64,000 nt of DNA, taken from assembly GCA_964370815.1 (NCBI GenBank), contig CAYJKQ010000007.1, positions 1 to 64,000 on the forward strand. Reading direction: 5' to 3'. Positions 21,041 through 29,205 of the stretch are shown here, piece by piece. The stretch is from UBA12087 sp964370815 (GTDB lineage: Bacteria > Chloroflexota > Anaerolineae > Anaerolineales > Villigracilaceae). Each line of letters starts with the position of its first letter. The first letter of the stretch is position 1. The position numbers were made by a program, and so were the translations under genes. The notes below the pieces were generated by a model. That model was given only the letters and a program-made list of their open reading frames with translations. It was not told the origin of the DNA and searched no databases.

Positions 21041-22393
21041 ATGCCGCCAAAGATCCTGCATCTCGATCTGGATGCCTTCTTCTGTTCGGTGGAAGAGCTG
21101 AGTAACCCCGGTCTGCGGGGAAAACCGTTCGCCGTCGGCGGTCGACCGGATCAGCGCGGCGTGGTGACCTCCTGTTCATATGCCGCTCGCAGGCTGGGAA
21201 TCCACTCCGCCATGCCCATGTCGCGCGCCATCCGTCTCTGCCCGGAGCTGGTCATCGTCCCGGGTCACCATCGTGCCTATAGCGAAGCCTCCAGACAGGT
21301 CATGGAACGCCTCGCAGACATCAGCGGACTTGTCGAGATCATTTCCATTGATGAAGCCTTCCTGGATGTGACCGACCTGCCCGAAACGGGGGAAAGCATT
21401 GCCCGTATTTTGCAAACCCGGATTTTGGATGAATTGAAATTGCCCACCTCGATCGGTGTTGCCACCAACAAGCTGGTAGCCAAGATCGCCAATGATGTCG
21501 GCAAGAAAGCTGCCAGGGGCAACACCTCCCCCTGCGCCATCACCATCGTACCCCCGGGGCAGGAAGCCGTTTTCCTGGCGCCTTTGCCGACTGAAATGTT
21601 ATGGGGGGTCGGTCCCAAGACCAGCGCCCGCCTGGCTGAAATGGGTATTCATACCATCGGCGCACTGGCGAACTGGCCTGAAGCTGACCTGGTCAGGCGC
21701 CTTGGTGAATATGGTCTCGATCTGTCGCGTCATGCCCGCGGGCAGGATGACCGCCCGGTCAGGAACAGTCACGAGGTTAAATCGGTCAGCCAGGAGACCA
21801 CCTTTGTGCGCGATGTGCGCGATGACCAGGTACTTGCCCGCAAGGTTCGCGATCTTTCCGCCCAGGTCGGGCGCCGCTTGCGTAGATCCGGATTGGCGGG
21901 TAACACCGTGCGTATCAAGCTGCGCTGGCCGGATTTTTCCAGCCTGACGCGCCAGGTGCGCCTGGATAACCCTACCAACAGTGATGACGAGATCGCCACT
22001 GCCGCTCTGGTTTTGCTGGGGAAAGTGCGCGCCTCCGGTAGGTCCGTGCGCCTGATCGGCGTTGGTGTCAGCGGACTGGGGGAACCACTCCGCCAGCTCT
22101 TGTTGTGGGACAATGGTTCCCAGAAAGCCCGCAAACTGGAAGCCACCCTGGATGCCCTTAAAGAGCGCTTTGGAGATAAAGTCATCCAGCGCGGCCGCAT
22201 CCCCGACCCAAAGGAAGAGCCGTGGGACGGACCCAGTACTGTCTGTAATCGCCGCATCACCAGCAACCTTGAAGGTCAGCTCAGTGCCTCCTATCAGGGG
22301 CGCACCATCTACTTCTGCACCGAATTCTGCCTGGAAGCCTTCCGCCGCGACCCCGACCGCTTCTACCTGTCTCACAGCCGCAAACGCAGTTAG
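21041..22393 (+). CDS. dinB: DNA polymerase IV with C-terminal YHS-like domain
   Basis: 450 residues. Residues 1-350 are a Y-family translesion polymerase. Catalytic acidic residues lie in HLDLDAFFCSVEE and SIDEAFLDVT. The palm and fingers contain AVGGRPDQRGVV and SYAAR, followed by an HhH and a little-finger domain (VSQETTFVRDV). Residues about 395-445 add a small Cys-containing domain resembling YHS/TRASH metal-binding domains (VCNRRIT..GRTIYFCTEFC). That domain is absent from standard DinB, which ends near residue 350-400. It bypasses DNA damage with low fidelity. The tail may bind a metal or a partner; that is inference. Confidence 0.92.
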   Translation: MPPKILHLDLDAFFCSVEELSNPGLRGKPFAVGGRPDQRGVVTSCSYAARRLGIHSAMPMSRAIRLCPELVIVPGHHRAYSEASRQVMERLADISGLVEIISIDEAFLDVTDLPETGESIARILQTRILDELKLPTSIGVATNKLVAKIANDVGKKAARGNTSPCAITIVPPGQEAVFLAPLPTEMLWGVGPKTSARLAEMGIHTIGALANWPEADLVRRLGEYGLDLSRHARGQDDRPVRNSHEVKSVSQETTFVRDVRDDQVLARKVRDLSAQVGRRLRRSGLAGNTVRIKLRWPDFSSLTRQVRLDNPTNSDDEIATAALVLLGKVRASGRSVRLIGVGVSGLGEPLRQLLLWDNGSQKARKLEATLDALKERFGDKVIQRGRIPDPKEEPWDGPSTVCNRRITSNLEGQLSASYQGRTIYFCTEFCLEAFRRDPDRFYLSHSRKRS

Positions 22394-22407
22394 CTAAAAA
22401 GTTCTGG

Positions 22408-22470
22408 GTAGGTTGGGTTGAGCGTTTCTAACAAAAGCACTGCCATTAATTTTCAAAGCGATACCCAACA
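22408..22470. repeat. REP-like element
   Basis: GTAGGTTGGGTTGAGCG to ATACCCAACA. It stands 15 bases after the dinB stop. Confidence 0.8.
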
Positions 22471-22505
22471 AAAAGAGCTTATTAATAATCTACCGTCCCG
22501 AAAAC

Positions 22506-22845
22506 CCCCTCCCCTAAATTCCACCTTTTTGGAATTTGGGGGAGGTTGGGAGGGGGTCAAGAAGTAGGCTGGGTTGAGCATATCTGACAAAAACAATGCC
22601 AAAGAATTACATAGCGGAACCCAACAAAAAGAGCTAATAAAAAAATCCACCGTCCCCGCCGCAGGTCCTGGTTGCTTTTCCCAGGAAAAGTTCCTTCCGC
22701 TCAATCACACCTGCCTCCAACCCTTCCCGCTAAGAGCACGCGGGACTTTCGGCGAAGTCCCCGACCCGCAGGGGTAAGGGGGGACGCTTTAAAAACCCCT
22801 ACCCTAAATTCCACGTTTTTGGAATTTAGGGGAGGTTGGGAGGGG
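22506..22845 (+). repeat. 340-bp duplicated block, copy 1
   Basis: Matches 23818-24157 with one difference seen (A versus G in GGAATTTAGG). It contains, in order, a CTCCCCTAAATTCC..GGAATTTGGGGGAGG palindrome, a REP-like element (22564-22626), GTCCCCGCCGCAGGTCC, the GCTAAGAGCACGCGGGACTT unit, the CGAAGTCCCCGACCCGCAGG unit and a second palindrome. A partial REP-like element follows (22854-22900). The gap to 23112 has no gene. Confidence 0.92.
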
Positions 22846-23112
22846 GTCAAGAAGTAGGCTGGGTTGAGCATATCTGATAAAAACACCGCCAATTTCACAA
22901 CAATTATTTTTAAGATTCATGGAGATGTGGCGACTAAAATGATACAATACAGGAAGTTTCCAAATAATTCTTCGCTAGTTGAAGAAAAATTAAGGTACTT
23001 TATATTGACGTGGAATTCAGGTCACACTAACTAGAATCAGTGTTCAAACAGACTGGAGATAGATATTTAACAAATCGCTTTGCTGGAAGAGTTTAAGGAA
23101 GGAGACTGAGAA

Positions 23113-23691
23113 ATGGAGAAAAAATGTCTTTTCTTCATGATTTCATTAATTTCATGTCTTTTCTTGGCAAACTGTGGCTATACCTCACAACAAATCATCT
23201 CCATGACTGCTGATGCCTGGACACCCACCCCAATTCCAAAACCAACTTATACTCTTACTCCAATTCCTCAAGTTTTAGAAGTAACATGGGAGAATCCCTG
23301 TAAGTATGCTGATGATCCGTCTATTCTTAGTACCATGACAGGAAATTTACGCATGTTGATAGTCGAATCTGCACCTGGAAGCGATCGTTGGATAACTTAT
23401 CTCGATGGGTGCGACCTAGGGTGCGACCCAGTGACCGAAAATAAAAAAATAAGGGTAACAATCCTTGCTGGAAATGGTCCTAATCAATTTGCGATCTCTT
23501 CAACATATCAGGGTATAGGAAGAATTCCTACCTTTAATAGGGAAAATATGCACCTATATGATTTTCAGGGAAATGAAATCGATGATGGATATTATTATGT
23601 AATCGTGACAGGGGAAATGGTAAGTACTGGTAGCCAAATACTTGATTATAAATGCCTCTTACGGATAACCCAAATTAGAGATTACCCATAA
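23113..23691 (+). CDS. Hypothetical lipoprotein between duplicated blocks
   Basis: 192 residues. Lipoprotein signal ISLISCLFLANC, with the lipid-carrying Cys at 21, then a Thr/Pro spacer (TPTPIPKPTYTLTPIP). The rest is unrecognised; it contains four further Cys (NPCKYADD, GCDLGCDP, YKCLLR) that could form two disulfides outside the cell. A GGAAGGAGACTGAGAA site precedes the ATG. Its base composition is more AT-rich than the neighbouring genes, and it is bracketed by near-identical repeats, so acquisition or rearrangement is possible. Confidence 0.75.
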   Translation: MEKKCLFFMISLISCLFLANCGYTSQQIISMTADAWTPTPIPKPTYTLTPIPQVLEVTWENPCKYADDPSILSTMTGNLRMLIVESAPGSDRWITYLDGCDLGCDPVTENKKIRVTILAGNGPNQFAISSTYQGIGRIPTFNRENMHLYDFQGNEIDDGYYYVIVTGEMVSTGSQILDYKCLLRITQIRDYP

Positions 23692-23817
23692 AGTCCTTTA
23701 CCTTTCTAAAGCGCTCCAAAGATGATCAATTTTGGGGAATTGACTGAAGGTCGGAGGGTGTCAGCAGATGGGGTCCACAGTCAACCCTCCCTCCAACCCT
23801 TAGGGACGCTTTAAAAA

Positions 23818-24157
23818 CCCCTCCCCTAAATTCCACCTTTTTGGAATTTGGGGGAGGTTGGGAGGGGGTCAAGAAGTAGGCTGGGTTGAGCATATCTGAC
23901 AAAAACAATGCCAAAGAATTACATAGCGGAACCCAACAAAAAGAGCTAATAAAAAAATCCACCGTCCCCGCCGCAGGTCCTGGTTGCTTTTCCCAGGAAA
24001 AGTTCCTTCCGCTCAATCACACCTGCCTCCAACCCTTCCCGCTAAGAGCACGCGGGACTTTCGGCGAAGTCCCCGACCCGCAGGGGTAAGGGGGGACGCT
24101 TTAAAAACCCCTACCCTAAATTCCACGTTTTTGGAATTTGGGGGAGGTTGGGAGGGG
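23818..24157 (+). repeat. 340-bp duplicated block, copy 2
   Basis: Near-identical to 22506-22845 and 1312 bases downstream of it. The sequences diverge on both sides (TAAAAACCCC versus GAAAACCCCC on the left; GGGGACCAAA versus GGGGGTCAAG on the right). Confidence 0.92.
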
Positions 24158-24311
24158 ACCAAATGAACCAGGAAAGCGTTGAAAACTTGCATTAAGGTAT
24201 AATTTGATGGTTCAAAAAGATGTTTTTCGACAGTCTCGTTAGCCTTCAGCAATGATGGCCGAGAACACCATATTCAGTGCACCACCCGATTATTTATATA
24301 AGGAGGTAGAT

Positions 24312-25829
24312 GTGTCGAAAAAAGCGAAGTTATTCCTTATAATTGTTGCTGTCCTTATGGTGGGGATCCTCCTCGTTTTCATACTTGGATCATACCAGGC
24401 TTCTGAACCTTCGAGCGAGTTGGTCGGAGGGTGGACCTTCACAGGTGATTTTTACAAGCCTGGCGGGGATTCCAACCTGATTCTGCAGATCAATAAATTT
24501 GCGCCAGAGTCTGAAAGTGACAATTCCTATCTGGGGGTGGGCTGTATGCGTTCAGAAGCGTCCGAGAATTGGGCACCGCTTTCCCTGGAGGCTGTATTCA
24601 ATCCCGAGACAAAAATGTATGCACTGAATATTCTCAGTACCCTTGTAGCGCCAAACCTGGAAGGTGGGGCAGCCATCATCCACTTCGTCGGAGATACCAA
24701 TTCAGATTCAGCCACCGGGGTTGCCTATGCCATCGCTAGCGAGATCCCATGGAATGGCGAACACACCAACCGTAAAATCGTGGAGTGTCCTGCCTGGGCT
24801 AAAGCCTTGAAGTTCCAGGGCGAAGTTGGTAATGGGCGCGACCTGGCTTATATTCCTCCGTGGGATGGCACCAATTTCCATACCGAAAGTATGATCGTCT
24901 CCAGGCAGTTGCAGGTAGAAACGCCGGACGGGCAGGTGATTCTAGGGTCATCGCAAACGGATATTTTTACACCGGAAGTCAACTTTATAGACAGTTTTCG
25001 CTTTCACGCAAACCTGGAAGGAACCCCGCTTCTATCCCAGCTGTACAGGTTTACACTGCTGGACAATTTGGGCGAGGAGATCCCCGGTCTGGAATCATTT
25101 GACCAGTACATTCACTGCGACCACGGCGCGGCTACCAACATCCGGGCTGTGTTCGACCCCGAATCTACCCTCGAACTGACCTGGGATGCCCCGCCGCTGG
25201 TCCCTGGACGCTTTGAGCCGCTGAATGGGCACGGCTTTTACCAGGTCACGCTGGAGCATTATCCGTATCGGGAGGAAGGGTCCCTTTATGGTGCTGAGGC
25301 TCATTTGACCACACACAAAATCCCTTGGGATAGTTTTATTCCCGGTTCGGAGGGATCACCAGACGGCGCAGACTATGGTGTTGGTCTTTCGGAACTGGAA
25401 GATGGCACATACATTATCCAGTTGGCCGCATATAATTATTATGTGCCGGATGAGGGCGAGAATGGGTTCGACTGCCGGGTTACGGACAGCCGCCATGCGC
25501 TGATCTTCACCAAGCAGGGTAGCCGGATCACTTTCCAGCCTGTAGGCGCAGTCTCCGGCTTCCTCCACGACGCGGACGGCAATCCACTGGGTGGAATTGC
25601 GGTACAGATCAAAGGTGTGGAAACCGGCTTCCAGGAAAAGGTTTGCAGCCACCAAAATGGATTTTTTCTCTTCACCCATTTGCCTCTGGATAACTATTCA
25701 CTGACTGCCGGAGGCTTTGGATCGGAAGATTGCGACCCTAACAATTTTGCGACACTCATCCACCCGGATCTCACCTTAACAACAGACAACCCAATACCAA
25801 GCAATCTTAATCTCATTCTGACCCCGTAG
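24312..25829 (+). CDS. Membrane-anchored protein with carboxypeptidase-regulatory-like domain
   Basis: About 505 residues. I choose GTG at 24312 as the start because AGGAGG lies at 24301-24306, five bases before it; the ATG at 24252 has no such site. Residues 3-27 form one membrane helix (KAKLFLIIVAVLMVGILLVF), so most of the protein is outside. The middle is unrecognised, with beta-rich segments. The last 85 residues form a carboxypeptidase-regulatory or CnaB-like beta sandwich (VSGFLHDADGNPLGGIAVQI..GFFLFTHLPLDNYSLTA). Substrate and role are unknown. Confidence 0.8.
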   Translation: MSKKAKLFLIIVAVLMVGILLVFILGSYQASEPSSELVGGWTFTGDFYKPGGDSNLILQINKFAPESESDNSYLGVGCMRSEASENWAPLSLEAVFNPETKMYALNILSTLVAPNLEGGAAIIHFVGDTNSDSATGVAYAIASEIPWNGEHTNRKIVECPAWAKALKFQGEVGNGRDLAYIPPWDGTNFHTESMIVSRQLQVETPDGQVILGSSQTDIFTPEVNFIDSFRFHANLEGTPLLSQLYRFTLLDNLGEEIPGLESFDQYIHCDHGAATNIRAVFDPESTLELTWDAPPLVPGRFEPLNGHGFYQVTLEHYPYREEGSLYGAEAHLTTHKIPWDSFIPGSEGSPDGADYGVGLSELEDGTYIIQLAAYNYYVPDEGENGFDCRVTDSRHALIFTKQGSRITFQPVGAVSGFLHDADGNPLGGIAVQIKGVETGFQEKVCSHQNGFFLFTHLPLDNYSLTAGGFGSEDCDPNNFATLIHPDLTLTTDNPIPSNLNLILTP

Positions 25830-25849
25830 TGGGTTGGTCGCGTAGAGCG

Positions 25850-26192
25850 CTTCTAACAAAAGAACTGCTATTAAATCCACCGTCCCCGCCTCAGGTCCTG
25901 ACTGCTTTTCCCAGGAAAAGTTCCATCCGCTCAATCACACCTGCCTCCAACCCTTCCCGCTAAGAGCACGCGGGACTTTCGGCGAAGTCCCCGACCCGCA
26001 GGGGTAAGGGGGGACGCTTAAAAAATCACCTCCCCTAAATTCCACGTTTTTGGAATTTGGGGGAGGCTGGGTGGGGGCAAGAAGTAGGCTGGGTAGAGCG
26101 GATCTGACAATAACACTGCCATTAGTTTTCAAAGCGCATCGTACCCGCCTCAGGTCCAGGCTGCTTTTCCCAGGAAAGGGTAAAACCCAACA
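25850..26192. repeat. Mosaic of interspersed repeats
   Basis: Fills the 25830-26225 gap. It holds a degenerate GTAGTGGGTTGG end, a further partial copy of the 22.6-kb block (about 25875-26080, with several differences), a CTCCCCTAAATTCCACG palindrome, and a long-variant REP-like element (26084-26192). Confidence 0.85.
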
Positions 26193-26225
26193 AAAAAAAG
26201 CTTATAAAAATTTCACCTCGCCATC

Positions 26226-27215
26226 TCAGCCCGGTTGGTCACCATCCAGCAACCCCGGGTGCACCTCAGCCTGGATGCGCAAACCGTGTGTCTTCCATAG
26301 CTCGGCAGCCAGTCGGCCCGCATCTGTTTTCAATCCCTGGTGCGTGAAGTACTCGCACACCCGCCTCACATCCCGGCTGAAGATCTGCCAGGCGTTGGGA
26401 TGGTTGCTGGCAGACACCACCTGCGGGAAGTCGATCATCGTGATCTGACCCTCCCGATACAGCAAGTTGTAAGCCGAAAGATCACCGTGCACGATGTCAT
26501 TTGCCAGCATGATCTCGATATTCCGAATGCTGCGCTCGTAGAGCGTATCAGCTTCCTCAGGGCTCAACCGGACCGTGTTGAGAGTAGGCGCAGGTGAGGC
26601 TTCATCACCGATATATGCCATCAGGATGGCGTTCTCACCCATTTCATACGGCTGTGGCACATCCGCCCCGGCTGCATACAACCTCTTGATGGTCTGCATC
26701 TCGTAAGCGATCCACGATTGCAGGTGGATCTGCTCGCCGTAAACGCTGCGGTTGTGCAGGGCTTTCAACATGCCCATGTCCACAACTTCATGTCCGCTCT
26801 CATCCAGCACACCCCGCCCGAGACGGTAAATGTGATCGTTCTTCAGACTGCGCAGCATTTTGGGTCGGTAAACTTTGGCTGCCAGCAGCGGAGCCTGTAC
26901 CTGCTCACCCGAAAGGCACAGGTACACCGAGGCCTCCTTGCCAACCTTGACCTTGCTGACCACATCCGAGATCCACTGCTGCTCGAAAAAATAACCCAAC
27001 GTTTTCAGCAGCCAGCTTTCTTCAAACCGGGCGGCTTTATAGCTGAACGAGATCGCCTCCCGGCTGTCGTCCTGTTTCTGCACGAACTGTTGCACCGCCA
27101 GGGAAACCTTTTTTGCTTTTAGCGCTTTGGATGGGTGCTGTCCCCTGCCAACAAAATCAAATTGTCCTTCATCATCCATTGCATCGAATAATTTATAAGT
27201 TTTATTTGTATCCAT
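26226..27215 (-). CDS. RIO-type protein kinase
   Basis: About 329 residues. The RIO1-like kinase core has VGKEASVYLCLSG as the flexible nucleotide loop, AAKVYRP with the ATP-binding Lys, HGDLSAYNLL as the catalytic loop (Asp catalytic, Asn metal-binding) and MIDFPQ as the metal-binding Asp motif. Bacterial RIO kinases are rarely characterised. The archaeal and eukaryotic relatives act in small-subunit ribosome maturation. I use ATG at 27215; a GTG 12 bases upstream is also possible. No clear ribosome-binding site lies before either, because a terminator-like hairpin and T-run end only about 15 bases upstream. Expression is probably governed by the leader at 27231-27434. Confidence 0.88.
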   Translation of the reverse strand: MDTNKTYKLFDAMDDEGQFDFVGRGQHPSKALKAKKVSLAVQQFVQKQDDSREAISFSYKAARFEESWLLKTLGYFFEQQWISDVVSKVKVGKEASVYLCLSGEQVQAPLLAAKVYRPKMLRSLKNDHIYRLGRGVLDESGHEVVDMGMLKALHNRSVYGEQIHLQSWIAYEMQTIKRLYAAGADVPQPYEMGENAILMAYIGDEASPAPTLNTVRLSPEEADTLYERSIRNIEIMLANDIVHGDLSAYNLLYREGQITMIDFPQVVSASNHPNAWQIFSRDVRRVCEYFTHQGLKTDAGRLAAELWKTHGLRIQAEVHPGLLDGDQPG

Positions 27216-27230
27216 TATTGATCTCACAAT

Positions 27231-27263
27231 AAAAAAAAACCACGGAAGGATATTCGCCCGTGG
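27231..27263 (-). terminator. Terminator-like hairpin just before the RIO gene
   Basis: On the minus strand CCACGG/CCGTGG (27263-27258 with 27245-27240) is followed by nine T (27239-27231). It is an intrinsic terminator only about 15 bases before the RIO start codon. Confidence 0.75.
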
Positions 27264-27276
27264 CTCTCAAAGAATC

Positions 27277-27302
27277 AAAAACCGCAGGCAGCGCGCCTGC
27301 GG
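27277..27302 (-). terminator. Second terminator-like hairpin in the leader
   Basis: On the minus strand CCGCAGGC-gcgct-GCCTGCGG (27302-27282) is followed by five T (27281-27277). CCTCCT (27309-27304) lies just upstream and could pair with the leader ORF's AGGAGG. Confidence 0.65.
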
Positions 27303-27329
27303 CAGGAGGATCGACTTAATAAGTCAAAT

Positions 27330-27395
27330 TCACAAACCCGCCATCTCAGGAGGCGCGCCAAATACAAAAGATCGGACAGGTTCATTTTTTATCAT
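27330..27395 (-). CDS. 21-codon leader ORF upstream of the RIO kinase gene
   Basis: Encodes MIKNEPVRSFVFGAPPEMAG plus Leu and ends in TGA. AAAGGAGG stands 10 bases before the ATG. The AGGAGGC of that site (27411-27405) is complementary to GCCTCCT inside the ORF (27354-27348), so the ribosome-binding site can be hidden by its own message. The ORF lies between a good promoter and two terminator-like hairpins. Its position suggests a translated attenuator or stalling peptide. No homologue was recognised, and a chance ORF cannot be excluded. Confidence 0.45.
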   Translation of the reverse strand: MIKNEPVRSFVFGAPPEMAGL

Positions 27396-27440
27396 AATTT
27401 GCAAGCCTCCTTTCGGTTTTGATATCGACGTACGCACCTG

Positions 27441-27469
27441 AGTCTATCATCCCCCTCGAAAATCGTCAA
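27441..27469 (-). promoter_or_regulatory. Promoter of the RIO leader
   Basis: On the minus strand, -35 TTGACG (27469-27464), 17-base spacer, -10 TAGACT (27446-27441). Transcription would start near 27434, leaving a leader of about 220 bases before the RIO gene. Confidence 0.65.
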
Positions 27470-27529
27470 GAAAAGACATATACAGAAATTCATTTAAAAG
27501 TCTTTTCTGTTTTAGAATCCTTAAAAACC

Positions 27530-27567
27530 CCTCCCCCAAATTCCACAAACGTGGAATTTGGGGGAGG
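27530..27567. repeat. Perfect 17-bp-arm palindrome, interspersed family
   Basis: CCTCCCCCAAATTCCAC and GTGGAATTTGGGGGAGG around a 4-base loop. Related palindromes lie at about 22506-22545, 22795-22845, 23818-23857, 24108-24157 and 26030-26070. Confidence 0.9.
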
Positions 27568-27845
27568 CTGGGAGGGGGTCAAGGAGCTGGTTTATTCAGT
27601 TCAACACAAGCAATGCGTAATTCTGCAGACATCTCGCATCTGATCGGGAAATTTAATGGGATAGGGAATTGAAATATTCTATCGTTATGCTATACTTTGG
27701 AAATACGCACCCTATTCTTACCTGTTACCACCTGATACCAATATTAATTTCGGTAATTCGACTTCAAGATCAATAAGCTGTTAACCCTGCAATCCACAGC
27801 CAAGCACCTGGTTGGGTAGCGGCATAAAACATATGGAAAATAAAA

Positions 27846-28820
27846 ATGATCAAAGCTCCTATCGATTGGCTTCTTGAAGGTGAACCTTGGGTTGAATATC
27901 GAACCAGACTTGATTTGATGGGGCAATCTGAGAAAGATTCTCTGGTTAAATCTGCCAGGAACTCCATGCTGGTGAACGATCAGATTAAGAATCTGCTGGC
28001 AGAATTGTCCAATTGGCCCGGCAAGGTCATTTCGAGCCATAAGAGTGCCGGTCAACCATTTCACAAGTTGACATTTATTTCCGATTTAGGTCTCAAAGCC
28101 AGCGACCCCGGCATGAACCTGATCACAACCCGTATATTGGCACACCGTTCAACCGAAGGTCCATTTCAATTGCCAACGAACATCCCACAGCATTTTGGGG
28201 GAACCGGACAGGATCAATGGGCGTGGGCGTTATGCGATGCTCCACTTATCATTTACGCTTTGGCTAAATTTGGTTTGGGTAACAAGAAGGAAGTAAAGGA
28301 AGCCGCCAGACATTTGGCTGAATTAGTACGGGATAATGGTTGGCCTTGTGCGGTATCCAAGGAGCTTGGAAAATTCCGTGGACCCGGCCGAAAAAATGAC
28401 CCTTGCCCGTTCGCAAATTTAGCCATGCTTAAAGCACTAGCATTGATCGCAGAATATCACGATAGCCCCACCTGTTATATAGGAGCAGAGACGATTCTCA
28501 GATTATGGGAAGATCGTACAACACAGCACCCATATATGTTTTATATGGGTACAGATTTCTGCAAACTTAAGGTTCCGTTTGTGTGGTACGACCTTCTCCA
28601 TGTTCTTGATGTCCTATCACAATTCGCATGGGTAAGAGAAGATGAACGCTTCCTCAATATGTTCAATCTGATGGTGAGTAAAGCTGATCAACAGGGGCGC
28701 TTTTCTCTCGAGTCCGTATGGACAGCTTGGAAGGATTGGGAGTTTGGTCAGAAGAAAGAGCCGTCTCGCTGGCTGACCCTTCTGGCCTGGCGCGTTATTA
28801 TTAGGGTTGAAATGGCATAG
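27846..28820 (+). CDS. Alpha/alpha-toroid (prenyltransferase/squalene-cyclase-like) protein, unknown role
   Basis: 324 residues. It begins APIDWLLEGEPWVEYRTRLDL, the typical opening of soluble proteins in Chloroflexota and relatives that contain squalene-cyclase-like helical repeats and are often misnamed nitrogen fixation protein. Repeats such as AARHLAELVRDNGWPC and AETILRLWEDR support an alpha/alpha barrel. There is no DxDD or similar catalytic motif, so terpene chemistry is not implied. The C-terminus FVWYDLLHVLDVLSQF is also typical. It stands alone between repeat-rich regions; function unknown. Confidence 0.72.
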   Translation: MIKAPIDWLLEGEPWVEYRTRLDLMGQSEKDSLVKSARNSMLVNDQIKNLLAELSNWPGKVISSHKSAGQPFHKLTFISDLGLKASDPGMNLITTRILAHRSTEGPFQLPTNIPQHFGGTGQDQWAWALCDAPLIIYALAKFGLGNKKEVKEAARHLAELVRDNGWPCAVSKELGKFRGPGRKNDPCPFANLAMLKALALIAEYHDSPTCYIGAETILRLWEDRTTQHPYMFYMGTDFCKLKVPFVWYDLLHVLDVLSQFAWVREDERFLNMFNLMVSKADQQGRFSLESVWTAWKDWEFGQKKEPSRWLTLLAWRVIIRVEMA

Positions 28821-28845
28821 ATCCAGTTGGTACCCGACATACCGG

Positions 28846-28906
28846 GTAGATTGGGTTGAACGCTTCTCCAATCTGTGCAGTCATTAAAAGGTATGCGATA
28901 CCCAAC
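28846..28906. repeat. Degenerate REP-like element
   Basis: GTAGATTGGGTTGAACG to GATACCCAAC, 25 bases after the stop of the toroid gene. Confidence 0.7.
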
Positions 28907-28987
28907 GCAAGAGTCTCAAACGATCAAACATCTTCTCATGCGCATAGGTTTTACCAGGCGCAAACTTTCTTACACGCAAAAAGAATT

Positions 28988-29121
28988 TACCCTCCCCATG
29001 GCATCCCGGAATATTCCTCAAAAGCCCTGTCATGCAGCTCCTTAAATAGGCTCTCGTGTCTTCTTTCCCACAAAGCCAAGGTCTCCAATACCTTCTGTGC
29101 ATCTCCCGAGGTATTCTTGGC
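28988..29121 (-). pseudogene. Duplicated 3-prime fragment of the ferritin-like gene
   Basis: 134 bases matching 31605-31738 with a single difference (ATGGC versus ACGGC). It encodes, on the minus strand, the last 44 residues of the ferritin-like protein (KNTSGDAQKVLETLALWERR to the end). The upstream part of the gene is missing, so it cannot be functional. The copy lies about 2.6 kb from its source, across the diguanylate cyclase gene. Confidence 0.85.
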
Positions 29122-29205
29122 AGTTTACATCCGTCCCCCCGGGATTTTTTCTACCTCACCGGTTTACCGGATCAATGATCACGAACCTTGTCATTTATTT
29201 ACTAT

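Noticed and set aside
22574..24089. Two identical 67-residue ORFs at 22574 and 23886
   Set aside because: They lie wholly in the 340-bp duplicated repeat block and cross several repeat families.
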